A stretch of 9,653 nt of DNA, taken from NCBI GenBank assembly GCA_900317865.1, contig ONIK01000108.1, forward strand, positions 1 through 9,653, read 5' to 3'. Under the pieces are notes generated by a model that saw nothing but the letters and a program-made list of their open reading frames with translations, was not told the origin of the DNA and made no database searches. The position numbers and the translations under genes are program-made. Of this stretch, positions 1-6,421 are shown piece by piece; position 1 is the first letter of the stretch; every line of letters starts with the position of its first letter. The stretch comes from an uncultured Methanobrevibacter sp. (GTDB lineage: Archaea; Methanobacteriota; Methanobacteria; Methanobacteriales; Methanobacteriaceae).

Positions 1-52
1 CCCATATTAGGTTGGTTTGTAGTTCTTTTTCAAAAATATTTAATATATTCAT
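1..52 (-). CDS. Possible start of a further gene, cut by the left edge
   Basis: An ATG at 50-52 opens a minus-strand frame of 17 codons that reaches the window edge without a stop and reads MNILNIFEKELQTNLIW. An AT-rich TATA-like stretch (79-88; TTATAT on the coding strand) lies about 30 bases upstream of the ATG. There is no Shine-Dalgarno sequence, so a leaderless or very short-leader transcript would be expected. A hydrophobic N-terminus with a Lys/Glu turn resembles the start of some ABC-type permeases, but 17 residues are too few to name it. Two plus-strand frames are also open from the edge, to stops at 82-84 and 66-68, so the tail of a convergent gene is an equal possibility. The rest of 53-162 holds nothing else that I recognise. 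Confidence 0.3.
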   Translation of the reverse strand, partial: MNILNIFEKELQTNLIW

Positions 53-140
53 CAAGTTTATTCATTAATCTTGAAACCATATAATTTAGACATTAAAAAA
101 TAACGGAGATAACTAGTTTATATCTGGTGAAAAATTAATT

Positions 141-182
141 AAATAAATAAAAAAAGAAAAGTGAGAGAATAATTGTTCTCTC
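141..182 (-). terminator. Terminator of the large beta-helix ALP
   Basis: An inverted repeat GAGAGAA (163-169) / TTCTCTC (176-182), with a 6-base loop, begins directly after the stop codon at 183-185. Read on the minus strand, it is followed by a T-rich tract (160 down to 141) containing a run of seven T. Archaeal termination depends mainly on the T tract; the hairpin may also protect the 3' end. Confidence 0.7.
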
Positions 183-3100
183 TTAAGCGTTTACGGTTAC
201 TGTGTTTCCGCACACAAAACGGCCATAACTTGATGTTATGATGTACTTGCCAGGCATTAAATTGATATTTAATTTTGCAAAACCATCTGCATCAGTTGGG
301 CGGTAGTAGAATACTCCGTTTATGTTGAATGTTATATTTTCGCCAACAACCGGATTTCCTTTACCATCAAGCAGCTGTGCTTTAAACTGATCTGGTGTAC
401 CGTATTTTTTGATTAAATTGCTGGCCACTAAACGAGGCAATATTTTAATATTGTTTGCGACTTTTGAATCGCCGTACATTGCTGTGATTATATAGTTTCC
501 AGAAATTAGGTTTATGTTAAGGGTGGCATATCCGTTGGAGTCTGTTGTGCGTGTGTAGAGTACTCCATTTATGTTGAATGTTACATTTTCTCCGGCTCCC
601 ACTGCTTTTCCAGTTTCATCAAGTACCCTTACTGTGTATTTGGTTCCATTCTTTTCATACATTGTAATGTTTTTGTTTTCTGTTAATCTGGATAGGACAG
701 TTATGTTGTTGGATGTTCGCTCTCCTGTAACTGTATTGTATGCAGTGATAATGTATGTGTTAGGAATGAGGTTTATGTTGAGTTTAGCTAATCCTTTATC
801 TCCTGTGACTTTACGTTTGTAGAATACACCGTTAATGTTAAAATCTATTTCAGTATTTTCAGGCAAATAATTACCCTTGCTGTCACGAGCAGTTACATAG
901 TATTGTGTTGCGTTATGGAATATTTTAACGATGTTTTTACCATTTATTGTTGATAATACAGTAATTTTGGCAGTTAATTTCGTTTCATTTACAGTTACTG
1001 TTGCTGTGTAGTTTCCGGAATTTAGATTAACACCAATTGATGCCATACCCTTATTATCGGTTGTTTTGTTGTATGTTCTTCCATTCAAGGTTATATAAAC
1101 AATTTGACCTGCAATCGGTCTTCCTTCACTATCTTTGATACTGACGACGAATCTGTCAGGTGAACCGTAATATTTAATCAGGTCTTTTGCTGTAATGATT
1201 ACTTTTGGCTCGACTGTTACATTGAAGTCAAATGATTTTTCAGCATATTTGCTGTCTCCTGGGTAGGTGACTGTTATGTTGTTTTCACCGGCAGGTAAAG
1301 CTTCATAAGGAATGACGGCCACACCATTCTTAACAGGTACAGTAAATGTTTCATTTCCAACTTCAACAGTTAAATTACCATTAATGTCTTCAGGCAATAT
1401 AACAGTTACATTATCTTCACCTATATTAATATCTGCAGTGTAGTTATCGATTTTTGGTATGTTTGTTGTTGTGTTTAGTGTTTTTGGTGTGTATTTGTTG
1501 TTTCCGTTATATGTTGCTGTGATTGAGTAGTTTCCTGGTTCTAATTCTGGAAGTGGGATTGTTGTTTTGCTTCCGGTTACTGGTACTGTTTTTGTTTCTT
1601 TTCCATTGATGTATAGGGTTGCGTTTCCTGTTGCGTCTTCTGGTAATTCTAATATTGCATTATTATTTTCTATTGTTAGGTTTGCAGGGTAATTTTTAGC
1701 TTTTGGAACATTAATTGAAGTATTGTTTGTTTTGCTTTGGTAGTTTTTGTCTCCGACCGTTGCTGTAATGCTGTGATATCCTCCAGTTATATTGTTCAAT
1801 GTTAATGTTGCTACGCCATCAATTGGTTTAATGGAATACTCATCATTATCAATTTTTATTGTAATGTTATTTTGCAAATCAATAGGTGCATTAACATTGA
1901 TTGTCGTGTTTTTGCCATATTCTTTTACTTCAACATTTATTTTTAAATTATATGTGCTGTTTTGTGAAACATTAAATGTTGCGGATTTATTTTTAGCATA
2001 ATATATGTCTTTGCCTTTGAAAGTTACATTGACATCATATGTGTCTGCATCAGGTTTTAACAGCACTACTTTAGCAACATTATCTGTAATGTTTGGTTCA
2101 TATTTAATATTGTTAATTTTGATAACTATGTCTTCAGCAGTTAGTTTAACATCTTCCGGTAATATTATGCTTATTGTTTCACTACTGCCGTATGTAATAT
2201 TTTCAGTTTTAATTTCAAAGGTGTATTCATCATCTATGTTTATTGTATATTTTGCATTTTCTACTTGTGCAGTTATGCTTGCATTTTTTAAACTGATGAT
2301 TTTTAAGCCTATTGATTCATCAAGTAATACATAATCTTTATCGACTGTTGTGTTGGTGGATGTTACAGTTAAATTAACTTTTCCTATTAGTGTGTTGTCG
2401 TAGTTATCTGTTGTATTTGATGTGCTGTTGTAACTCATTAGGTAGAATTTAAATTCGCTTTGATTGAGTGTTCCATTCAAGTATAACCATGTATCCATTT
2501 TTATTTTTAATCCGACATTTGGTTTTTCCGGATAGTTTGTTGCATTGTTTCCAAACCAGTTGTTGTTTGCAACTACACCATCTTTATCTGCATTAATTTC
2601 AAATTGGCCTTTGTTATTTAAGAAAATTCCATTTCTGATTTCTGCATTAATTGTTGATTTTCCACGAATATTTATTATTGCATTATTATTTTCGGTTACT
2701 GTGTTGTTTATGTATGTTCCGCTTATCGTTAATTTTGACATGTTTTCTGCATCTATGTAGATTGCTCCTCCGAACATTGATCTGCTGTTGATGTATGTTC
2801 CGCTTATTGTTGTGTTTGTAATATTAGCACCGACGTAATTTGTTCCTCCAGTTCTTGTTGCGGTGTTGTTGATGTATGTTCCGCTTATATTTGCGTTTAG
2901 AGTATTTGTAATGTGGTTTGCTCCTCCGTTTCCAGTTCTTTCATTAGCGCCGTTACCAATGTATGTTCCAGTTATGTTAGTGTTTATAATGGAGTTATAG
3001 TAACCTGCTCCTCCATTGCTTGTTGCGGTGTTGTTGATGTATGTTCCGCTTATATTTGCGTTTAGAGTATTTGTAATGTGGTTTGCTCCTCCATATGATG

Positions 3101-4820
3101 CGGTGTTGTTTATGTATATTCCGCTTATGTTTGAGTTTATAACACTAATTTTGTATTCGTTTGCTCCTCCATATGATGCGGTGTTTTTTGTGTATATTCC
3201 ATTTATGTTTGAATTTATAACATTGGCATAGAAGCAGTTTGCTCCGCCATAGTTTGCAGTGTTTTTTGTGTATGTTCCGGTTATGTTGGAGTTTGAAAAT
3301 GTATCTGATAAATAATTCGCTCCTCCATAGTTTGCGGTGTTGTTGGCATATGTTCCACTTATGTCTGAATTCATGACCTTTCCTGTGAAATAGTTTGCTC
3401 CTCCGTTGTATGAAGCATTGTTGTTTGTGAATGTTCCTGTCATGGTCATGTTTGTAACATTGTTTATGAAGATGTTTGCTCCGCCATAGTTTGCGGTGTT
3501 TTTTGTGTATGTTCCGGTTATTTTGGTGTCTGAAACACCATTTGAAAAGGAGTTTGCTCCGCCATAGTTTGCGGTGTTGTTTATGTATGTTCCGTTGATT
3601 GTTGAGTTTATAACATCTTTGTTGAAGTTGTTTGCTCCTCCATTGTATGTTGCGGTGTTGTTTATGTATGTTCCGTTGATTGTTGAGTTTATAACATCTT
3701 TGTTGAAGTTGTTTGCTCCACCATAGTTTGCGGTGTTGTTTATGCATGTTCCGGTTATGTTTGAGTTTATAACTTCATTGTTGAAGTTGTTTGCTCCTCC
3801 ATTGTATGTTGCGTTGTTGTTTATGTATGTTCCGCTTATTGTAGAGTTTGTAATGTTATTTAGGATGTAGTTGGCCCCTCCATTGTTTGCAGCACTGTTG
3901 TTTGTGTATGTTCCGCTTATCTTTGAGTTTAAAATACTAGTATAGTAATTTGCTCCCCCAAATTCTTTTGCACTGTTGTTTGTGTATGTTCCACTTATCT
4001 TTGAGTTTAAAACCCCACTATAGTAATTTGCTCCACCATGCTTTGCAGCGCTATTGTTTATGAATGTTCCGCTCATGTTCGAATTTGAAACATTTCTCAT
4101 GAAGTAGTTGGCTCCTCCATTGTTTATTTCTTCTTTGCTTACAGCACTGTTGTTTATGAATGTTCCGCTTATGTTTGAGTTTATAACATTATTTCTGAAG
4201 TAGTTGGCTCCTCCATAGTTTGCAGTATTGTTTATATATGTGGCGTTTATGTTGGAGTTTGTAACGTCTTTTCCGAAGTAGATTGCCCCACCATGTTTTG
4301 CTTTATTGTTAATGAAAGTAGCATCGATATTACTGTTTGAAATTGCATTGCTGGAATCGATGGCCCCACCATTGTCTATAGTTTTTCCGTTTTGCAGTGT
4401 AATGTTGGTTATATTGATTGATCCTGCAGTTATATGGAATATTTTTGCTTCTTCTTTTCCATCTATTACAAATCCGTTACCGTTAATTGTTATATTTTTA
4501 TCTATCGAAATCATGTTTATTGTGTCAAATTCGTTGTTGTATGTGTAGTTACGTTTTAGATTAATGATGGAATTTTCTTCTGCATCGTCTATCAATTTTT
4601 GTAGTGCGTTATAATCTCCACCGGATGGGGATTCATTATCATTCCCTGAAGTTCCGTCAGTTAATATTGCATTGTTTCTTCCTTGACTTAATGTTTGATT
4701 TTCATCGTATGAACTTATATTCATGCTTAATGTTTGATTTGTATCTTCACTAGCTGATACACTAGCTATTGATAAAATTAATATAAATATACATAAAAAA
4801 ATTAATTTTTTGACTTTCAT
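183..4820 (-). CDS. Secreted beta-helix adhesin-like protein, 1,545 aa
   Basis: Large surface protein of the methanogen ALP (Asn/Thr-rich) type, probably used for attachment to other cells or host material; no ligand can be read from the sequence. I start it at the ATG at 4818-4820, because GGTGG (4829-4833) lies 8 bases upstream and the protein then begins MKVKK plus a hydrophobic core, a standard signal peptide with likely cleavage after VSA at residue 23. An upstream in-frame ATG at 4838 would add six residues and lacks a binding site. Residues ~70-145 form the ALP cap; ~146-690 hold 21 GGA-type turns of about 26-27 residues ('INNTANYGGANYF'); NNNWFGNN near 753 resembles the NWWG motif that often closes these helices. 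Residues ~850-1206 look like Ig-like beta-sandwich domains. Four repeats of ~84 residues (1207-1545) end the protein. No C-terminal membrane helix or sortase motif is seen. N-glycosylation sequons are very dense. Confidence 0.95.
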   Translation of the reverse strand: MKVKKLIFLCIFILILSIASVSASEDTNQTLSMNISSYDENQTLSQGRNNAILTDGTSGNDNESPSGGDYNALQKLIDDAEENSIINLKRNYTYNNEFDTINMISIDKNITINGNGFVIDGKEEAKIFHITAGSINITNITLQNGKTIDNGGAIDSSNAISNSNIDATFINNKAKHGGAIYFGKDVTNSNINATYINNTANYGGANYFRNNVINSNISGTFINNSAVSKEEINNGGANYFMRNVSNSNMSGTFINNSAAKHGGANYYSGVLNSKISGTYTNNSAKEFGGANYYTSILNSKISGTYTNNSAANNGGANYILNNITNSTISGTYINNNATYNGGANNFNNEVINSNITGTCINNTANYGGANNFNKDVINSTINGTYINNTATYNGGANNFNKDVINSTINGTYINNTANYGGANSFSNGVSDTKITGTYTKNTANYGGANIFINNVTNMTMTGTFTNNNASYNGGANYFTGKVMNSDISGTYANNTANYGGANYLSDTFSNSNITGTYTKNTANYGGANCFYANVINSNINGIYTKNTASYGGANEYKISVINSNISGIYINNTASYGGANHITNTLNANISGTYINNTATSNGGAGYYNSIINTNITGTYIGNGANERTGNGGANHITNTLNANISGTYINNTATRTGGTNYVGANITNTTISGTYINSRSMFGGAIYIDAENMSKLTISGTYINNTVTENNNAIINIRGKSTINAEIRNGIFLNNKGQFEINADKDGVVANNNWFGNNATNYPEKPNVGLKIKMDTWLYLNGTLNQSEFKFYLMSYNSTSNTTDNYDNTLIGKVNLTVTSTNTTVDKDYVLLDESIGLKIISLKNASITAQVENAKYTINIDDEYTFEIKTENITYGSSETISIILPEDVKLTAEDIVIKINNIKYEPNITDNVAKVVLLKPDADTYDVNVTFKGKDIYYAKNKSATFNVSQNSTYNLKINVEVKEYGKNTTINVNAPIDLQNNITIKIDNDEYSIKPIDGVATLTLNNITGGYHSITATVGDKNYQSKTNNTSINVPKAKNYPANLTIENNNAILELPEDATGNATLYINGKETKTVPVTGSKTTIPLPELEPGNYSITATYNGNNKYTPKTLNTTTNIPKIDNYTADINIGEDNVTVILPEDINGNLTVEVGNETFTVPVKNGVAVIPYEALPAGENNITVTYPGDSKYAEKSFDFNVTVEPKVIITAKDLIKYYGSPDRFVVSIKDSEGRPIAGQIVYITLNGRTYNKTTDNKGMASIGVNLNSGNYTATVTVNETKLTAKITVLSTINGKNIVKIFHNATQYYVTARDSKGNYLPENTEIDFNINGVFYKRKVTGDKGLAKLNINLIPNTYIITAYNTVTGERTSNNITVLSRLTENKNITMYEKNGTKYTVRVLDETGKAVGAGENVTFNINGVLYTRTTDSNGYATLNINLISGNYIITAMYGDSKVANNIKILPRLVASNLIKKYGTPDQFKAQLLDGKGNPVVGENITFNINGVFYYRPTDADGFAKLNINLMPGKYIITSSYGRFVCGNTVTVNA
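186..1202 (-). repeat. Four C-terminal Ig-like repeats of the beta-helix ALP
   Basis: Four protein repeats follow one another in residues 1207-1290, 1291-1377, 1378-1462 and 1463-1545 (DNA 1202-951, 950-690, 689-435 and 434-186). The shared pattern is a D/GxxGxxV loop, then (F/Y)xINGVFYxR, T-D-x-x-G-x-A-x-LNINL, PGxYIIT and a closing ITVL strand. The order of loops and strands resembles invasin-type (Big_1) Ig-like domains. The first repeat is the most diverged: it has LNGRTYNK in place of INGVFYxR. The same module ends the neighbouring protease ALP, so it is likely a common wall-binding or structural stalk. That role is inference. Confidence 0.85.
2854..3092 (-). repeat. Exact 74-bp duplication two units apart
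   Basis: The blocks 2854-2927 and 3019-3092 are identical over 74 bases. Their starts are 165 bp (55 codons) apart, so the duplication spans two helix turns. Both encode GGANHITNTLNANISGTYIN plus NTAT. The bases on either side differ. This points to a recent duplication or gene-conversion event inside the array. Confidence 0.9.
3569..3719 (-). repeat. Exact 70-bp duplication of adjacent units
   Basis: The blocks 3569-3638 and 3650-3719 are identical over 70 bases and lie 81 bp apart, which is one repeat unit. Both encode GGANNFNKDVINSTINGTYI followed by NNTA. Identity at synonymous positions indicates very recent duplication or homogenisation, as by slippage or unequal recombination. Confidence 0.92.
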
Positions 4821-4828
4821 CTTTTTTT

Positions 4829-4833
4829 CCACC
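4829..4833 (-). promoter_or_regulatory. Ribosome binding site deciding the ALP start
   Basis: GGTGG on the coding strand lies 8 bases before the ATG at 4818-4820. It falls inside the six-residue extension that would result from starting at the ATG at 4838, so it favours the downstream start. That start also gives a normal signal peptide. Confidence 0.55.
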
Positions 4834-4867
4834 AACATTTATTCGTTAATAAATATTGAATTAGTAA

Positions 4868-4875
4868 TTAATAAA
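4868..4875 (-). promoter_or_regulatory. Candidate TATA box of the beta-helix ALP
   Basis: TTTATTAA on the coding strand, the same octamer as the box of the helical-protein gene. Its centre is about 52 bases from the chosen start codon, close to the 55 bases seen there. Transcription would begin near 4846, giving a leader of about 25 bases that includes the GGTGG site. A second TTTATTAA at 4846-4853 lies too near the start codon to leave room for that site. The region is very AT-rich, so chance matches are likely. Confidence 0.35.
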
Positions 4876-5120
4876 TTATTTTAAAAATAGTATTTTCATT
4901 TAAAAATTTGCGTTTTAGAAAAAAATAGTTTTTGTAGGAGTTTTTCATATTTTAAATTGTTAAGGTTTCAGCCATGCATAATTCATTGTATATTGAAGTT
5001 ATATTGTATATGTCTTTAATTAAATTGATGCAAAATACTCGAACTCTTAACGGGTTGAATTGTACAAAATGGTGGTGTATTACTTTTTTTATAATTGTGG
5101 TGTTGTTTATTTAAAACGAG

Positions 5121-5150
5121 AAAGGAAAATAGTTGAAATTAAATTTCAAC
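5121..5150 (-). terminator. Terminator of the helical-protein gene
   Basis: A near-perfect inverted repeat GTTGAAAT (5132-5139) / ATTTCAAC (5143-5150) with a 3-base loop lies 23 bases past the stop codon at 5174-5176. On the minus strand it is followed by TATTTTCCTTT (5131-5121). Confidence 0.7.
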
Positions 5151-5173
5151 AATATTTTCTCTTTAAAAATTAA

Positions 5174-5683
5174 TTATTCTTTAGATTTAATTGCTAAAGT
5201 ATCTTTTTCGATGCTGACTCTTTCATCTAAGAGAGTTGATACTTCATCCATTTCAGCTTTAACTTCAGCGAGATCTTCTTCAATGGTTACTAATTCAGCT
5301 ACTCTTTCAACATCTTTTTCGAAGTTTTTGATTAAATCGTTTTTAGCTTTTTGCATTTTTAATTGAGCTTTTAATAAGATTTCTATTAAATTATTGTCTG
5401 CTTTGTATAAGATGAGTTCGATAGGTTTTTCTTCATCTTCAATTTCTTTTTCAAGTTTTTCTAAGAATTTTTCGATGTCTTTTTCTGCATCTTCTTCTGC
5501 TTTAGCGATAATTTTCATAGCTTTTTCGATGTGAGCTTCTATTTTTTTGTCAGCATATTTTTCTTTTAAATTTAATACTCTTTCTTTGTGGTTAATTTCT
5601 GCTTGTTCTTTTTTTTCTTCTAATTTTACTTTTTGTTCATCTCTTTTAACTGCAAGTTTTTCTTTGGTCTCTTCAAAACTCAT
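5174..5683 (-). CDS. Charged all-helical (coiled-coil) protein, 169 aa, function unknown
   Basis: I do not recognise a family. The start is the ATG at 5681-5683: AGGTGA sits 5 bases upstream, and a GTG nine bases further up is itself part of that binding site. The protein (MSFEETKEKL...) has 35 Glu, 31 Lys and 12 Asp, together about 46% of residues. It has no Gly, Cys or Trp and a single Pro (EEKPIEL, near residue 87). This predicts two long amphipathic helices, about 5-85 and 90-165, around one break, probably forming a coiled-coil hairpin or bundle. There is no signal peptide or membrane segment, so it should be cytoplasmic. It has its own TATA box, binding site and terminator, which suggests steady separate expression. 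A structural, chaperone-like or nucleoid role is possible, but nothing in the sequence decides between them. Confidence 0.85.
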   Translation of the reverse strand: MSFEETKEKLAVKRDEQKVKLEEKKEQAEINHKERVLNLKEKYADKKIEAHIEKAMKIIAKAEEDAEKDIEKFLEKLEKEIEDEEKPIELILYKADNNLIEILLKAQLKMQKAKNDLIKNFEKDVERVAELVTIEEDLAEVKAEMDEVSTLLDERVSIEKDTLAIKSKE

Positions 5684-5688
5684 ATTTA

Positions 5689-5694
5689 TCACCT
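5689..5694 (-). promoter_or_regulatory. Ribosome binding site of the helical-protein gene
   Basis: AGGTGA on the coding strand, 5 bases before the ATG at 5681-5683. It is complementary to the usual archaeal 16S 3' end and is the strongest site in the window. It overlaps the GTG at 5690-5692, which therefore is unlikely to be the start. Confidence 0.8.
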
Positions 5695-5734
5695 GTATGG
5701 TTTATTTAACATGACTTTGTATTATGATAAGTAC

Positions 5735-5750
5735 TTAATAAACTTTTTGG
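5735..5750 (-). promoter_or_regulatory. Archaeal promoter (BRE/TATA) of the helical-protein gene
   Basis: The coding strand reads CCAAAAAG followed by TTTATTAA (5735-5742), a good fit to a purine-rich B-recognition element plus TATA box. Transcription should start about 25 bases on, near 5712, leaving a leader of about 29 bases with the AGGTGA site. It begins only 13 bases past the Rossmann gene's stop, so the helical gene need not depend on read-through. Confidence 0.6.
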
Positions 5751-5755
5751 TTATA

Positions 5756-6340
5756 TTATTTTTTAGTAATGCTGATGCTTTCGCGTGAATAAAGTTCAAG
5801 ATTATTTATTATTTCTAAAGCAATTTTAATGACTGATTCTGCAGTAGTATGGTGAGTTTTAACCTTTTCTCCCTTTTTCGTGATTATATAATCATTTTCA
5901 TCACCATGCTCCAAAAGACCCAGTCTGAATATTGTATAATCTATATCACTATTTTCTATCAAATTTACAGAATACTGGTTTGGAATTTGAAGGGGTTCAT
6001 TGTCCACATTCAACTGGGCAGCATTTTCAAGTTCGTTGTAAACACCGACAGTAGTCATGAAAATCAGTCGTTTGGGTTCGCAGCTGATGATATTGTCTAC
6101 CATAACTGGCAGGTAATCTCCGGCAATTGCACAGTATACTAAATCAGAATCTTTTAAGGCTTTTTTCAATGTTTTGATATTCGTTGCATCAACATTTTTT
6201 GCAGTAATTCGATAATTGTCCTCAAATTTGCTGCCGGCACTTGTGGAAATCAGCGTCAGATGATGATCGCTAACCGCAAGCAATTTGGATGTTAACGTAA
6301 TACCAAAGTTTCCGGTTGCGCCAAGAATAGCTATGTTCAT
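5756..6340 (-). CDS. NAD(P)-binding Rossmann protein, NmrA/atypical SDR type, 194 aa
   Basis: Cytoplasmic dinucleotide-binding protein; substrate unknown. The start MNIAILGATGNFG puts the glycine-rich loop GATGNFG at residues 7-13, the normal place, so the ATG at 6338-6340 is right although it lacks a ribosome binding site. Other landmarks are VDAT at 50-53 (often the adenine-contacting Asp), LVYCAIAG at 67-74 (strand 4), IFMTTVGVYNE at 93-103, DYTIFRLG at 134-141, and the closing YSRESISITK near 184-193. The classical SDR Tyr-x-x-x-Lys pair is absent, as in NmrA-like and 'NAD(P)H-binding' (PF13460) proteins, so it could be a redox enzyme or a redox sensor. Strand 2 ends in Ser (LISTSA) where NAD-specific folds usually have Asp, which may mean NADP is used. 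From memory of the family, the motifs look like those of Firmicutes, especially lactobacilli. No terminator hairpin follows the gene. Confidence 0.92.
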   Translation of the reverse strand: MNIAILGATGNFGITLTSKLLAVSDHHLTLISTSAGSKFEDNYRITAKNVDATNIKTLKKALKDSDLVYCAIAGDYLPVMVDNIISCEPKRLIFMTTVGVYNELENAAQLNVDNEPLQIPNQYSVNLIENSDIDYTIFRLGLLEHGDENDYIITKKGEKVKTHHTTAESVIKIALEIINNLELYSRESISITKK

Positions 6341-6360
6341 ATTTAATAATTGGTTGTCAA

Positions 6361-6376
6361 TTAAAAAAAGCTTTTC
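6361..6376 (-). promoter_or_regulatory. Candidate promoter of the Rossmann-protein gene
   Basis: The coding strand has AAAAGC followed by a T/A stretch TTTTTTTAA (6361-6369). Its TATA-like part is centred about 24 bases before the ATG. Transcription would then start at or next to the start codon. Together with the missing Shine-Dalgarno sequence, this suggests a leaderless mRNA. Confidence 0.35.
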
Positions 6377-6389
6377 TTTTCTGATGGTT

Positions 6390-6421
6390 AAAGAAAAAAT
6401 AGTTGAGAAATTAATCTCAAC
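6390..6421 (-). terminator. Terminator of the protease ALP, overlapping its stop codon
   Basis: An inverted repeat GTTGAGA (6402-6408) / TCTCAAC (6415-6421) with a 6-base loop includes the TGA stop codon (6417-6419) in its first arm. On the minus strand it is followed by TATTTTTTCTTT (6401-6390). Confidence 0.7.

Larger units (their letters stand above)
2690..4375 (-). repeat. Tandem 78-81 bp coding repeats (beta-helix turns)
   Basis: About 21 in-frame units, each encoding one beta-helix turn of 26-27 residues around GGAN, with GGAI or GGT in a few units, plus one degenerate final turn. On the plus strand each unit is visible as 'tttgctcctcc' followed by 'gcggtgttgtttatgtatg'. Unit length is usually a multiple of 3 close to 78-81 bp; insertions occur, for example VSKEEIN in the unit near 4130. 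The motif corresponds to the polymorphic outer-membrane-protein type GGA(I/L/V)...FxxN, but here Asn mostly replaces the usual hydrophobic residue after GGA. Units strongly prefer AAC and ACC codons (AAC AAC ACC), unlike the AAT-rich helix of the neighbouring protease ALP. Confidence 0.9.
4821..5173. other. 353-bp intergenic region
   Basis: This lies between the start of the ALP gene and the stop of the helical-protein gene. The right end (5121-5150) holds the latter's terminator and the left end holds the ALP promoter and ribosome binding site. The middle, about 4885-5120, has no convincing reading frame or RNA gene. The only structure I see is a pair of direct repeats ATTGTATAT (plus strand) at 4985-4993 and 5003-5011, spaced 18 bp start to start. 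They could be a regulator site but could equally be chance in such AT-rich DNA. Confidence 0.5.

Noticed and set aside
3145..3747. Open minus-strand frame of 200 codons rich in His, Lys, Arg and Gln
   Set aside because: It is a second frame through the repeat array. The units are multiples of 3 bp, so a stop-free alternative frame stays stop-free; it has no ribosome binding site and the real frame has a signal peptide.
2690..4375. CRISPR-like regular repetition
   Set aside because: The repeats are 78-81 bp, in frame and degenerate, with no unique spacers; they encode beta-helix turns.
4885..5120. tRNA or other structured RNA in the long intergenic gap
   Set aside because: No cloverleaf, conserved T-loop or other stable fold could be traced by eye, apart from the terminator at its right end.
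5069..5173. Plus-strand frame of 34 codons in the intergenic region
   Set aside because: It has no binding site, runs through the terminator hairpin of the opposite gene and has no recognisable features.
5690..5692. GTG as the start of the helical protein
   Set aside because: It is part of the AGGTGA binding site that serves the ATG at 5681-5683.
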